Assembly: GCF_030161435.1 (NCBI RefSeq)
Contig: NZ_BSSV01000005.1
Location: forward strand, 1-64,000
Source of the DNA: Thalassotalea loyana
GTDB taxonomy: Bacteria; Pseudomonadota; Gammaproteobacteria; Enterobacterales; Alteromonadaceae
Reading direction: 5' to 3'
DNA: 64,000 nucleotides
This document shows, one piece after another, positions 1 through 9,291 of the stretch. How positions within the stretch are numbered: position 1 is the stretch's first letter; every line of letters begins with the position of its first letter. The translations under genes were made by a program, and so were the position numbers. A model generated the notes under the pieces. That model saw only the letters and a program-made list of their open reading frames with translations. It searched no databases and was not told where the DNA came from.

Positions 1-28
1 ATGGCCGTTGCCTCGAAGCGAGATGCGC

Positions 29-56
29 ATTCTACGCTTCTCAATTTTGATGTCAA
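29..56 (-). promoter_or_regulatory. rRNA-type promoter, proximal (P2-like)
   Basis: Read on the minus strand, TTGACA (51-56) is followed after exactly 16 bp by TAGAAT (29-34) and then by the GC-rich discriminator GCGCATC. An A/T-rich block at about 57-105 sits where an UP element would be. A 16-bp spacer plus a G/C discriminator is the hallmark of stringently controlled rRNA promoters. In enterobacteria an rrn operon lies directly beside yrdA, so the 16S gene should start beyond position 1; that last step is inference. Confidence 0.75.
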
Positions 57-176
57 CAACTTTTTGAAAAACTTTTTAAATTATTTTTCTACGTTGTTTG
101 ACCCGTTTGCTATTCATTTAGACTAACTAAACTTATCAAAACACTTCGTTGGGTTGTCCCGAAGAAGTGGATGCGC

Positions 177-204
177 ATTTTAGGGATTTTTTATCACACG
201 TCAA
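177..204 (-). promoter_or_regulatory. rRNA-type promoter, distal (P1-like)
   Basis: On the minus strand TTGACG (199-204), a 16-bp spacer and TAAAAT (177-182) are followed by GCGCATCC, the same discriminator as in the promoter at 29-56. A/T-rich sequence at about 205-235 could act as an UP element. The two promoters are 148 bp apart in tandem, as rrn P1 and P2 usually are. Between them and yrdA I see no further gene; the yrdA promoter must lie at about 240-370 but no clear box stands out. Confidence 0.7.
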
Positions 205-375
205 CACTTATTTTTAAATTAATTTTTGTTTGCCTAATTAGTCTACAAAGTGACAAATAAATAAGCGGAATCACTATATTTTGCTGGAAAAACGTCGATT
301 TTTGTTAATTTAAAATCTTTTCGTTTATTTTGCGGTAAGATGTGGCAATACAGGTTCATATTAAAAGAGATGAAT

Positions 376-912
376 ATGGAAAATAACATTCGCCCTTTTA
401 AGGGGATATTGCCAACAATAGGTGTAAATACTTATATAGATTCAAGTTCTATTGTTGTAGGTGACATAACTATAGGAAACGATAGCAGTATATGGCCTCT
501 TGTTGCTATGCGTGGTGATGTTAATAAAGTCACCATTGGCCATAGAACGAACGTCCAAGACGGCAGCGTGCTTCATGTTACAAGAAAAAGCGATACTAAC
601 CCTGACGGTAATCCACTGATTATTGGTAATGATGTAACCATCGGTCATAAATGTATGCTCCATGGCTGCACATTGGGGAATCGTATTCTAGTTGGAATGG
701 GCGCAATTATTATGGACGGGGCAATTGTTCAGGATGATGTTTTTATTGGAGCAGGAACCTTAGTCCCACCAAACAAAATATTGGAAAGTGGTTTTTTATA
801 CGTTGGTAACCCAATGAAGAAAGCTCGCACTTTAAAACCTGAAGAGCAAGCTTTTCTAGCAAAATCTGCGGAAAACTACGTTATTCTAAAAAATGATTAT
901 TTAAAGGGTTAA
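376..912 (+). CDS. yrdA: gamma-carbonic anhydrase-like hexapeptide protein YrdA
   Basis: This is a 178-residue left-handed beta-helix protein of the gamma-carbonic anhydrase/YrdA family. Imperfect hexapeptide repeats with I/V/L-G-x-x turns run through the whole chain. His residues in the segments RGDVNKVTIGH, SVLH and IGHKCMLHGC match the zinc ligands of the family, which binds metal at trimer interfaces. Activity as a carbonic anhydrase is not assured for YrdA members. The ATG at 376 is chosen because AAAGAGA lies just upstream; in-frame starts exist at 340 and 370. It is convergent with yrdB, and the stop codon region overlaps the end of that gene. Confidence 0.9.
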   Translation: MENNIRPFKGILPTIGVNTYIDSSSIVVGDITIGNDSSIWPLVAMRGDVNKVTIGHRTNVQDGSVLHVTRKSDTNPDGNPLIIGNDVTIGHKCMLHGCTLGNRILVGMGAIIMDGAIVQDDVFIGAGTLVPPNKILESGFLYVGNPMKKARTLKPEEQAFLAKSAENYVILKNDYLKG

Positions 913-1116
913 TTCAATAGCGCTGAAATCATCTGGCTCGTGATCTTCGAGCCAGTCTTCTACCGCCATCTCAATATCAAACTTTAAACTATCGGTATAA
1001 TCAGTTTGCTTGGTATATACCGTAATGGTGATTAGTTGCCCCGATGCCAACCCTGTTAACCGCCAGCTATCACCTGTATATGTTAAGTCATCATTAAGAA
1101 GTATTGCCTGGTTCAT
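901..1116 (-). CDS. yrdB: DUF1488 family protein YrdB
   Basis: This small 71-residue acidic protein matches the DUF1488/YrdB type in length, in its beta-strand-rich middle (a threonine-rich ITITVYTKQT stretch) and in its position directly after aroE. E. coli YrdB is of similar size and sits at the same place. It starts 2 bp after the aroE stop, so the two are almost certainly cotranscribed and probably translationally coupled. The function of the family is unknown. Its C-terminal end is convergent with the yrdA end. Confidence 0.75.
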   Translation of the reverse strand: MNQAILLNDDLTYTGDSWRLTGLASGQLITITVYTKQTDYTDSLKFDIEMAVEDWLEDHEPDDFSAIELTL

Positions 1117-1118
1117 AA

Positions 1119-1928
1119 TTACATCTGCGCTCGTAACGTTGCAACGACTTGATTGACATTAGGCATAACACCACGCCACAAATAGAAACTTTGAGCAGCC
1201 TGCCCTACTAACATGCCTAAACCATCTATCAGATTTTCACTACCAGCTTGCTTGGCAAAATTTAAAAATGGGGTTAGTTCCTTGCCGTACGTCATATCGT
1301 AGCAGATCACCGAGGTCGTAATAATCGATGCGGGCACCGGTAGCGACTGACCATTTAATCCAGCTGACGTTGCATTGATGACCACATCTACTGACATATC
1401 CTCTAATTGGTCAAAGGTAACGACATTAATAATATTATCGGGATATTGGCTAGCAATGTCTTGTGCCCTTTTAAGGGTTCGATTAGCAATAATTAATTGG
1501 CTAGGCTGGTGTTCAAGGATTGGCGCAACCACACCTTTTGCTGCACCACCAGCGCCAAGTATTAAAATACGTTTACCCTTTAACGGTACTTGGTTATTAA
1601 GTAAATCATTAACTAAGCCAACGCCATCAGTGTTGTCACCTTTAATCTTATCGCCATCAATAATTAAGGTATTAACTGCGCCAGCCTTAGCCGCAAACTC
1701 ACTTAATTCATCACACAATTCAAATGCTTCTTCTTTAAAAGGCGCAGTAACATTTACCCCTTTAATATTATCGTTTTTGAATTGCATTATTGTTTGATAA
1801 AAGTCACCTTGTTCAATCAGGTGCTTATCATAATTGAGCTGCTGTTTTGTTTGCTGAGCAAATAACTGGTGAATTGTCGGTGACTTTGATTGTTTAATCG
1901 GGTTTCCAACGACGAAGTATTGATCCAT
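1119..1928 (-). CDS. aroE: shikimate 5-dehydrogenase AroE
   Basis: AroE reduces 3-dehydroshikimate to shikimate with NADPH in aromatic amino acid synthesis, in the cytoplasm. The 269-residue length is normal. The substrate-binding SKSP motif is near residue 15, the catalytic Lys is in NVTAPFK near residue 65, AGAVNT and DNTDG follow, and the Rossmann glycine loop GAGGAAKG is near residue 127 with the NRT cofactor motif just after. The context (yrdA, yrdB, tsaC nearby) is the usual gammaproteobacterial one. Confidence 0.97.
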   Translation of the reverse strand: MDQYFVVGNPIKQSKSPTIHQLFAQQTKQQLNYDKHLIEQGDFYQTIMQFKNDNIKGVNVTAPFKEEAFELCDELSEFAAKAGAVNTLIIDGDKIKGDNTDGVGLVNDLLNNQVPLKGKRILILGAGGAAKGVVAPILEHQPSQLIIANRTLKRAQDIASQYPDNIINVVTFDQLEDMSVDVVINATSAGLNGQSLPVPASIITTSVICYDMTYGKELTPFLNFAKQAGSENLIDGLGMLVGQAAQSFYLWRGVMPNVNQVVATLRAQM

Positions 1929-1979
1929 AGGTAATCGAATTTAAAGGACAGGTGGACAAGCTTAATTAATTTACAGGAT

Positions 1980-2019
1980 AAAAAAAAGCAGCAATTATTA
2001 AACAAAAAAAAGCAGCAAT
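1980..2019 (-). repeat. Duplicated half of the ompW terminator
   Basis: A run of eight A followed by GCAGCAAT occurs at 1980-1995 and again at 2004-2019. Only the second copy has its complementary arm, so the first looks like a short tandem duplication of the distal arm and U-tract of the ompW terminator. The effect on termination is unknown. Confidence 0.6.
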
Positions 2020-2032
2020 AAAATTGCTGCTT
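2004..2032 (-). terminator. Rho-independent terminator of ompW
   Basis: On the minus strand a 10-bp stem (2023-2032 with 2010-2019) closed by a 3-nt loop is followed by an uninterrupted T tract (eight T counting the A:T base of the stem). It lies 29 bp after the ompW stop. Confidence 0.9.
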
Positions 2033-2061
2033 AAGGGCATCGGAGTTTTTCAATCACTCGA

Positions 2062-2757
2062 TTAAAACTTGTAACCTACTTGAAGTGAGTAAACGATTGG
2101 GTCAATGTTCACGTCAACGTAACCATCTGCTGCACCACCTAGTGCTTTAAAGTGAGCTGTTGTATCGATATCGATGTAACGAACAGATGCATTGATTGAC
2201 CAGTTTTCGTCAAAATAGTAGTCAGCACCAATCTGTGCGCTTAATCCCCAAGAATTTTCTAAATTTAAGTCGCTTAAATTCAATGGTGAGTCAGAGCCTT
2301 CCATCGCTGGATTAAAGTCATCTTCAAAGAAAAACGTATAGTTAATGCCAGCACCAACATATGGTTTGAAGTTTGAATTAGTGTCAAAGTAGTATAAAGC
2401 ACTTAACGTAGGTGGTAAGTGTTTAGTTTCACCAAGGTTTGTTTTTGTGCCATCGCCTAAGTTAACAGTAATATCATGTGAAAAAGGTGTCGCCGCTAAC
2501 AATTCAACCGCCCAATTTGAATCGATGAAGTAAACTAAGTTCAAGCTGACTTGAGTATCATCTTCTACAGACGCCTTTAAATTGCCTAATCCGATATCAA
2601 CTGGAGCGCCACCCGCGTAGATTACATGTTCAGCACTGTCTGGTTGTACGTTTACCAAACCACCGCGAACAACAATGTCACCTGCTTGGTAACCGCCAGC
2701 AAAAGCTGATACTGATAAAGATGATAAAACTGCAACTGCTAATAAGTTCTTTTTCAT
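2062..2757 (-). CDS. ompW: outer membrane protein OmpW family
   Basis: This is a small 8-stranded beta-barrel porin-like protein of the OmpW family (231 residues), thought to allow passage of small hydrophobic molecules. A signal peptide of about 20 residues ends at SAFA, followed by GGYQAGDIVVRGG, the typical N-terminus of mature OmpW. Alternating aromatic and hydrophobic strands run to a C-terminal GYKF with terminal Phe, the Bam signal. It is monocistronic, with its own terminator downstream and two FNR-like boxes upstream, which suggests anaerobic control as in E. coli ompW. Confidence 0.92.
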   Translation of the reverse strand: MKKNLLAVAVLSSLSVSAFAGGYQAGDIVVRGGLVNVQPDSAEHVIYAGGAPVDIGLGNLKASVEDDTQVSLNLVYFIDSNWAVELLAATPFSHDITVNLGDGTKTNLGETKHLPPTLSALYYFDTNSNFKPYVGAGINYTFFFEDDFNPAMEGSDSPLNLSDLNLENSWGLSAQIGADYYFDENWSINASVRYIDIDTTAHFKALGGAADGYVDVNIDPIVYSLQVGYKF

Positions 2758-2787
2758 AAGAATGATTCCTAACTAAGTAATGGGCGT

Positions 2788-2793
2788 AGTTTA
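2788..2793 (-). promoter_or_regulatory. Candidate -10 element of ompW
   Basis: On the minus strand TAAACT lies 31 bp upstream of the ompW start codon. Transcription from it would start near 2781. No good -35 box is present, but an FNR-like site is centred 41.5 bp upstream of that start, which is the geometry of a class II activator-dependent promoter. Confidence 0.5.
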
Positions 2794-2815
2794 TCGACTT
2801 AGGAATCAACAAAAC

Positions 2816-2829
2816 TTGATTTACCTCAA
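2816..2829 (-). promoter_or_regulatory. FNR-like box 1 upstream of ompW
   Basis: TTGAT-TTAC-CTCAA differs at one position from the FNR consensus TTGAT-N4-ATCAA. Its centre (2822.5) is 41.5 bp from the predicted start near 2781, the preferred class II spacing for FNR/CRP family activators. Confidence 0.6.
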
Positions 2830-2875
2830 AAAAGAAAATGTAAAAACTTTATCAATGTGTAAACAGTGTTAAAGC

Positions 2876-2889
2876 ATGATCTATATCAA
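2876..2889 (-). promoter_or_regulatory. FNR-like box 2 upstream of ompW
   Basis: ATGAT-CTAT-ATCAA has one mismatch to the FNR consensus. It is centred 101.5 bp from the predicted ompW start and 60 bp from box 1, so both boxes would lie on nearly the same face of the helix. The 2890-2985 stretch beyond it holds nothing else I can name. Confidence 0.5.
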
Positions 2890-2985
2890 AAAATCCAATT
2901 GAACTTTTTATTTGTTAGCTTGCTTGACGCTAACTAGTTGATATATGAATGCAGTTATAGGGTGAGTTGTTTATTCTAAAATCAA

Positions 2986-3021
2986 AAAAAGGTGCCTCTC
3001 ATTCACAAGCTGCACCTTTTT
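2986..3021 (-). terminator. Terminator downstream of hemF
   Basis: AAAAAGGTGC (2986-2995) pairs with GCACCTTTTT (3012-3021) around a 16-nt loop. It has A and T tracts on both sides and could work in either direction; the gene it serves is hemF, which ends at 3059. Confidence 0.75.
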
Positions 3022-3058
3022 CATATTTTAACGTTACAAACTGTTTTCTATTTGTAAT

Positions 3059-4509
<1,451 letters not shown>

Positions 4510-4596
4510 CGGTTAACTGTTTTATTGAACATTTGAAAAGTGCTAATTATATCCCTTTGGTAGTCTATCTCCAGAAAATTAACAAAATAAGCTGAC

Positions 4597-6228
4597 TTAG
4601 CTCGCTTGCGCAGGCATATTTCTTACTTTCTCTCTTAGAATAAACTTTTGCACCTTGCCGGTTGATGTTTTTGGTAGATCCTCAAAAACAATTGTTTTCG
4701 GGCATTTGAAATGCGCTAGATGCTGACGACAAAATGCAATGATTTCCTCTGTTGATAGCTGTTCACCAGGTTTTAGTGATACAAACGCGCATGGTGTCTC
4801 ACCCCAAGTCTCACATGATTTTGCAACAACCGCAGCCTCAAGCACTTTAGGGTGTTGAAATAACACACCTTCGACTTCAACCGAAGAGATGTTTTCACCG
4901 CCAGAAATAATAATATCCTTCGAACGATCACGAATTTCAATATAACCGTCAGGGTGCTTTACTGCTAAGTCGCCAGAGTGAAACCAACCATGTTTGAACG
5001 CATTCTCTGTCGCCGTAGGGTTCTTCAAATATCCCTTCATTGTTGTGTTGCCGCGAAACATAATTTCACCGATGGTGGTCGCATCACTTGGAACAGGCTT
5101 CATCGTTTCAGGATCGAGCACATCTACATGCTCTTGCGTTGGATATTTTACGCCTTGACGTGCTTTTAGTGCAGCTCGCTCATCTTCATCCTTGTTTTCC
5201 CACTCAGGTTTCCACTGACTCACCACACACGGACCATAAACTTCAGTTAAACCATAAGACTGCGTTATATCAAAGCCTAGTGACTCCATTCCTTTTATGA
5301 CAGCCGCAGGGGGGGGCGCGCCTGCAGTCATAGCCTTAATATTTCTAGGAATGTTTAATTTTAATTCTGCTGGAGCATTTAAAATCATGTTTAACACAAT
5401 GGGTGCTCCACAGAAATGTGTAACTTGATGATCAACAAACGCTTGCACAATAGCTTCAGGCTCAACTTGACGCAAACAAACATGAGTACCGCCGGCAGCT
5501 GTAATTGTCCATGGAAAGCACCAGCCATTACAATGAAACATTGGCAACGTCCATAGATAAACTGGGTGCTCACCAAGAGGCCAAATTAACGTATTGCCTA
5601 CTGCATTTAAATAAGCACCACGATGACTATAAACGACACCTTTCGGGTTACCTGTTGTCCCTGATGTGTAGTTTAATGCCAAGGCTTGCCATTCATCTGT
5701 AATGAAATTATCTGTATATTCAGCAGTGCCCTCTTTTAGTAATGCTTCATAAGTTAAGCTACCGATCAAGTCACCATTACCAATATCATCAATATTAATC
5801 ACTAATGGATTACGGCTTGAAAGCGACAACGCTTTACGCATCACTTCTGAGTAGGCTGTATCAACAAACAACACATCACATTCACCGTGATCTAGAATAA
5901 ATGCTAATGCTTGGGCATCCAGGCGAGTATTCAACGAATTCAATACCGCGCCGGTAATTGGTACTGCAAAATGAGCTTCGAGAAAAGCAGGAATATTTGC
6001 CGCCATGACAGTAACGGTATCACCCACTTGCACGCCTCTAGCAATGAGTGCTGACGCGAGTCGGTTTACATTATGGTAGTACTCTTTATATGTAATCTTT
6101 TGCTCACCATGAATAATAGCAATACGGTCTGGAAAAACTTGCGCCGTGCGCTGTAAAAAGTTAACGGGAGAAAGCGGCGTATTATTGGCATAAACCTGAT
6201 CTAGGCCTTGTTGATAGATATTATTCAT
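4597..6228 (-). CDS. acyl-CoA synthetase (AMP-forming), DmdB/medium-chain type
   Basis: This 543-residue adenylate-forming enzyme activates a carboxylic acid with ATP and CoA. Motifs in order are the P-loop YTSGTTGNPKG near residue 185, the MFHCNGW segment, SYGLTEVYGP, HSGDLAV, the hinge DRSKDIIISGGENIS and the C-terminal catalytic Lys in PKTSTGKVQK. The closest relatives I recognise are short- to medium-chain or 3-methylmercaptopropionate-CoA ligases, so the substrate cannot be named. The ATG at 6228 is preferred to the GTG three codons earlier because the GTG forms part of the Shine-Dalgarno AAGGTG. A run of seven G lies at about 5310-5316 within the gene. Confidence 0.9.
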   Translation of the reverse strand: MNNIYQQGLDQVYANNTPLSPVNFLQRTAQVFPDRIAIIHGEQKITYKEYYHNVNRLASALIARGVQVGDTVTVMAANIPAFLEAHFAVPITGAVLNSLNTRLDAQALAFILDHGECDVLFVDTAYSEVMRKALSLSSRNPLVINIDDIGNGDLIGSLTYEALLKEGTAEYTDNFITDEWQALALNYTSGTTGNPKGVVYSHRGAYLNAVGNTLIWPLGEHPVYLWTLPMFHCNGWCFPWTITAAGGTHVCLRQVEPEAIVQAFVDHQVTHFCGAPIVLNMILNAPAELKLNIPRNIKAMTAGAPPPAAVIKGMESLGFDITQSYGLTEVYGPCVVSQWKPEWENKDEDERAALKARQGVKYPTQEHVDVLDPETMKPVPSDATTIGEIMFRGNTTMKGYLKNPTATENAFKHGWFHSGDLAVKHPDGYIEIRDRSKDIIISGGENISSVEVEGVLFQHPKVLEAAVVAKSCETWGETPCAFVSLKPGEQLSTEEIIAFCRQHLAHFKCPKTIVFEDLPKTSTGKVQKFILREKVRNMPAQAS

Positions 6229-6377
6229 CTTATTCACCTTGACTAAAAAATCGACACACTATGATTGTATGTTGAGAATAAGAAATAGATATTGTGCTTT
6301 AGTCTAATACCTGGGGTGTTAACGCATTATGTTCAAACCAATGAACTGTTGAAGTTTCGCTCAGCTAGAAACACAGG

Positions 6378-6383
6378 TATAAT
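6378..6383 (+). promoter_or_regulatory. Candidate -10 box of purE
   Basis: A perfect TATAAT lies about 66 bp upstream of the purE start codon. The -35 candidate 17 bp upstream (TTTCGC) is poor. I see no PurR-type operator. Confidence 0.45.
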
Positions 6384-6448
6384 AGCCGCCAATTCATTTC
6401 TGCCCTCTTGCAGTTTATTTACACAGTTAATAAAAAGGCATTTTTATC

Positions 6449-6934
6449 ATGACAGTTGGTATCATCATGGGGTCTAAGTCGGATTGGCCGACAATGACAC
6501 ACGCAGCACAAATGTTAGATTCACTTGGTGTGAAATATGAAACTAAAGTTGTTTCTGCTCACAGAACACCACATTTGCTTGCTGACTACGCAGAAAACGC
6601 AAAAGATCGTGGTATCAAAGTGATTATTGCAGGCGCTGGTGGTGCCGCGCATTTACCTGGTATGGCTGCTGCATTTACCAGCTTACCTGTATTAGGTGTA
6701 CCTGTTCAGTCTAAAGCGCTTAATGGTCAAGACTCACTTCTCTCTATAGTTCAGATGCCAAAAGGCATCGCAGTGGGCACACTCGCTATTGGTACTGCCG
6801 GTGCAGCAAATGCAGGCTTACTTGCCGCACAAATTTTAGCAACTCATGATGAGACTATTATGGCTAATGTCGAAAAGTTCCGTGCAGAGCAAACACAAAC
6901 CATTTTAGACAACCCTGATCCAACACAACCATAA
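6449..6934 (+). CDS. purE: N5-carboxyaminoimidazole ribonucleotide mutase PurE
   Basis: PurE converts N5-CAIR to CAIR in de novo purine synthesis. The 161-residue class I protein begins [14 protein letters not shown], the substrate-binding GSxSD motif, then SAHRTP near residue 43, [11 protein letters not shown] and the PVLGVPV segment. It overlaps purK by one base (TAATG), so the two enzymes that replace the class II AIR carboxylase are translationally coupled. Confidence 0.98.
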   Translation: MTVGIIMGSKSDWPTMTHAAQMLDSLGVKYETKVVSAHRTPHLLADYAENAKDRGIKVIIAGAGGAAHLPGMAAAFTSLPVLGVPVQSKALNGQDSLLSIVQMPKGIAVGTLAIGTAGAANAGLLAAQILATHDETIMANVEKFRAEQTQTILDNPDPTQP

Positions 6935-8082
6935 TGATGAAAAAAGTTCTTGTACTTGGTGCCGGCCAACTTGCTCGCATGATGGCGTTAGCAAGTAAGC
7001 CTCTTAATATTGAAGTAAGAGCCTACGATGTGGGTTCTGATAAAGTGATAGATCCACTCGTTAATAGCCTCGTTTACGGTGACTTAGAAGATGGTCTCGC
7101 ATTCGCGGATGTTATTACGGCTGAATTCGAACATATTAGCCATGACGTTTTAGCTATTTGTGAAGCGACTGGAAAATTATTTCCGTCAAGCCAAGCAATC
7201 AAAACAGGTGGCGATCGCCGTCTAGAAAAAGCGTTACTGGATGATGCAGGGGTTGCTAACGCACCACACAAAATCATCCATACGAAAGAAGACTTTGATG
7301 CCGCACTTGACTCATTGAGCTTACCCCTTATCTTAAAAAGTGCCCTCGCCGGCTATGATGGAAAAGGTCAATGGCGACTCAAAGATAAAGCGGAAAGTGA
7401 AGCAATTTGGCTTGATATCCAAGCCTTTTTCGATGGCGCGAAAGGCTCAGAGCAACAGGGTGTAATCGCGGAACAAATGATTCCTTTTGATCGCGAAGTA
7501 TCACTTGTTGGTGTTCGCAACAAGCATGGCGAAACTTATGCCTACCCGCTAACAGAAAACCATCATTGCAATGGTGTTTTGAGTGTTTCACTAGCCGTTA
7601 ACGAAAAACAAGAGCTACAAAAACAAGCTGCCGAAGCATTCGATAGCATTGCTAATACATTGGATTATGTTGGTGTACTCGCTATTGAGTTTTTCCAAGT
7701 TGGTGACAAATTATTAGTCAATGAAATCGCCCCAAGGGTCCATAATTCAGGCCATTGGACACAGCAAGGCAGTGATACATGTCAATTTGAGAACCATATT
7801 CGTGCTGTTGTTGATTTGCCATTAGGCTCAACTCATCTTGTCCGTCCTGCGGCAATGATCAATATTTTGGGTCCAGATCACGTTGATCACCAAGTACTTA
7901 ATGTGCCATCGGTAGCGATGCATTGGTACGGAAAGTCGAAGCGTCCGGGCCGTAAGATGGGACACATCAATGTTTGTGGTGATACTAAAGCTCAATTAAT
8001 TGAGCGCTTAAATAAAATCGCAAGCATCTTACCTGAAGATGAATTCCCTGAAGTTGCGCAATATATTGAACAACTAACGTAG
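6934..8082 (+). CDS. purK: N5-carboxyaminoimidazole ribonucleotide synthase PurK
   Basis: PurK is an ATP-grasp enzyme that makes N5-CAIR from AIR, bicarbonate and ATP. The 382 residues start with the GAGQLARMM nucleotide-fold loop. The ATP-grasp core includes KSALAGYDGKGQW and the metal-binding VNEIAPRVHNSGHWT block near residue 262. Two adjacent ATG codons (6934 and 6937) could serve as start. A strong terminator follows 18 bp after the stop. Confidence 0.97.
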   Translation: MMKKVLVLGAGQLARMMALASKPLNIEVRAYDVGSDKVIDPLVNSLVYGDLEDGLAFADVITAEFEHISHDVLAICEATGKLFPSSQAIKTGGDRRLEKALLDDAGVANAPHKIIHTKEDFDAALDSLSLPLILKSALAGYDGKGQWRLKDKAESEAIWLDIQAFFDGAKGSEQQGVIAEQMIPFDREVSLVGVRNKHGETYAYPLTENHHCNGVLSVSLAVNEKQELQKQAAEAFDSIANTLDYVGVLAIEFFQVGDKLLVNEIAPRVHNSGHWTQQGSDTCQFENHIRAVVDLPLGSTHLVRPAAMINILGPDHVDHQVLNVPSVAMHWYGKSKRPGRKMGHINVCGDTKAQLIERLNKIASILPEDEFPEVAQYIEQLT

Positions 8083-8100
8083 ATACAACCTAGATGAATA

Positions 8101-8137
8101 AAGGCCCTGAACGTCATTAACGTTAAGGGCCTTTTTT
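8101..8137 (+). terminator. Terminator between purK and yrdD
   Basis: AAGGCCCTGAACGT pairs with ACGTTAAGGGCCTT (8120-8133), one mismatch, followed by six T. It serves purK and, less well, the convergent yrdD operon. Confidence 0.92.
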
Positions 8138-8154
8138 ATATTAGCTAATGCGTA

Positions 8155-8721
8155 TTATTGAAATTTTCCGCACTTTTTATTAGCGCATTGTAGCTTTTCA
8201 CCACTTGCCATATTTCTTTTCAGTAATAATTCAAAACCACATTCGTTACAACTGCCCTTAACGGGTTGATGGTTTACCGCAAACTTACACTTTGGGTAAC
8301 AGTCACATGCGTAGAAGGTTTTGCCATACCGGCTTTGTTTTTCATGCAACTGCCCTTTCTTACAGCTTGGGCAAGTGACTAATTCGCTCTCGTCTTCTTC
8401 TTCCACTGCATTAGGGTCTTCAATATGATGACAAGCAGGAAAGTTACTACAGCCAATAAACATACCATAGCGGCCTTGCTTGACCGCTAGCTCATGACCA
8501 CACTCAGGACAGCTCGTCCCTGACAAGATTTTGTCTTCAACTTTTTCATGCTCGACGATAGGACGAGTATATTGACAGGTTGGGTAAGATACACACCCTA
8601 AAAACGCACCATTTTTAGAATGCTTGATTGCAAGCTCAGAACCACATTCTGGACACACTTCATACGCCTTTTCTAAGGCATGTTCATGACGCTCAAATAA
8701 TGAATCATCGTGTTCAGACAT
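8155..8721 (-). CDS. yrdD: topoisomerase I C-terminal type zinc-finger protein YrdD
   Basis: The 188-residue protein consists almost wholly of four C4 zinc fingers of the topoisomerase I C-terminal type, beginning near residues 19, 66, 112 and 150. The pattern is CPECG or CPSC, then a G-x-F-x-x-C hairpin and a P-x-C. There is no topoisomerase catalytic domain. Known relatives sit in the same cluster; nucleic-acid binding is likely, but the cellular role is not established. It is the last gene of the dprA-smg-yrdD set. Confidence 0.9.
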   Translation of the reverse strand: MSEHDDSLFERHEHALEKAYEVCPECGSELAIKHSKNGAFLGCVSYPTCQYTRPIVEHEKVEDKILSGTSCPECGHELAVKQGRYGMFIGCSNFPACHHIEDPNAVEEEDESELVTCPSCKKGQLHEKQSRYGKTFYACDCYPKCKFAVNHQPVKGSCNECGFELLLKRNMASGEKLQCANKKCGKFQ

Positions 8722-8812
8722 AATTAACCAAATCTTGTAAACAGATAACTAGATAAGCTAATTATGTCATAAAACACCCATAAATGAATATGACTTGATG
8801 AAGGATTATGCC

Positions 8813-9289
8813 TTAATGCAATGGTCCGTCAGGTACTTCATCAAAAATCAAATCCTCGAGTTGAGAATATGCCGATTCCTGACCTGGAACATTAAATAGT
8901 ACCATTAATATCACCCATTTCAGGTCATCTAATGTGAACTCTTTAGTGTCAAGCTCCATCACGCGGTCTATCACCAACTCACGTGTTGTAAAATCAAGGA
9001 CATTGACTTGCTCTAGGAATAATAAGAAACCACGACATTGAGTATCTAACAACTGCATTTCTTCAGTTGTGTATATCCTCACAGAATGGTTATTGATTTT
9101 AGTTAAGCATGGGAATGCTTCAGCATCTTGCAAGGCAGCAAGTTGTTCAAGCCACTTTAACGCTTTATAGATTTCATCTTGGTGAAAACCAGCACCCTTA
9201 AGCTCATCCGTTAATGTGTCGTTATCAACCATAACTTCTGCTTCTGAGTGAATATAGTTTTCAAAAAGGTACATAAGAATGTCAAACAT
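8813..9289 (-). CDS. smg: Smg family protein (DUF494)
   Basis: The 158-residue Smg protein begins [18 protein letters not shown], as the family does, and has the late [17 protein letters not shown] block. E. coli Smg is 157 residues. The ATG at 9289 is used rather than the GTG at 9292 because the purine-rich GGGGGT lies 6 nt upstream of it. It starts inside the last codons of dprA, so it is probably coupled to it. Function is unknown. Confidence 0.93.
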   Translation of the reverse strand: MFDILMYLFENYIHSEAEVMVDNDTLTDELKGAGFHQDEIYKALKWLEQLAALQDAEAFPCLTKINNHSVRIYTTEEMQLLDTQCRGFLLFLEQVNVLDFTTRELVIDRVMELDTKEFTLDDLKWVILMVLFNVPGQESAYSQLEDLIFDEVPDGPLH

Positions 9290-9291
9290 CA

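Noticed and set aside
1-375. rRNA or tRNA gene inside the left edge
   Set aside because: Only promoter and leader sequence is present; no 16S 5' end or tRNA cloverleaf could be found.
4597-6228. Naming the acyl-CoA synthetase as DmdB
   Set aside because: Family resemblance is real, but substrate cannot be told from sequence and no DMSP genes are adjacent.
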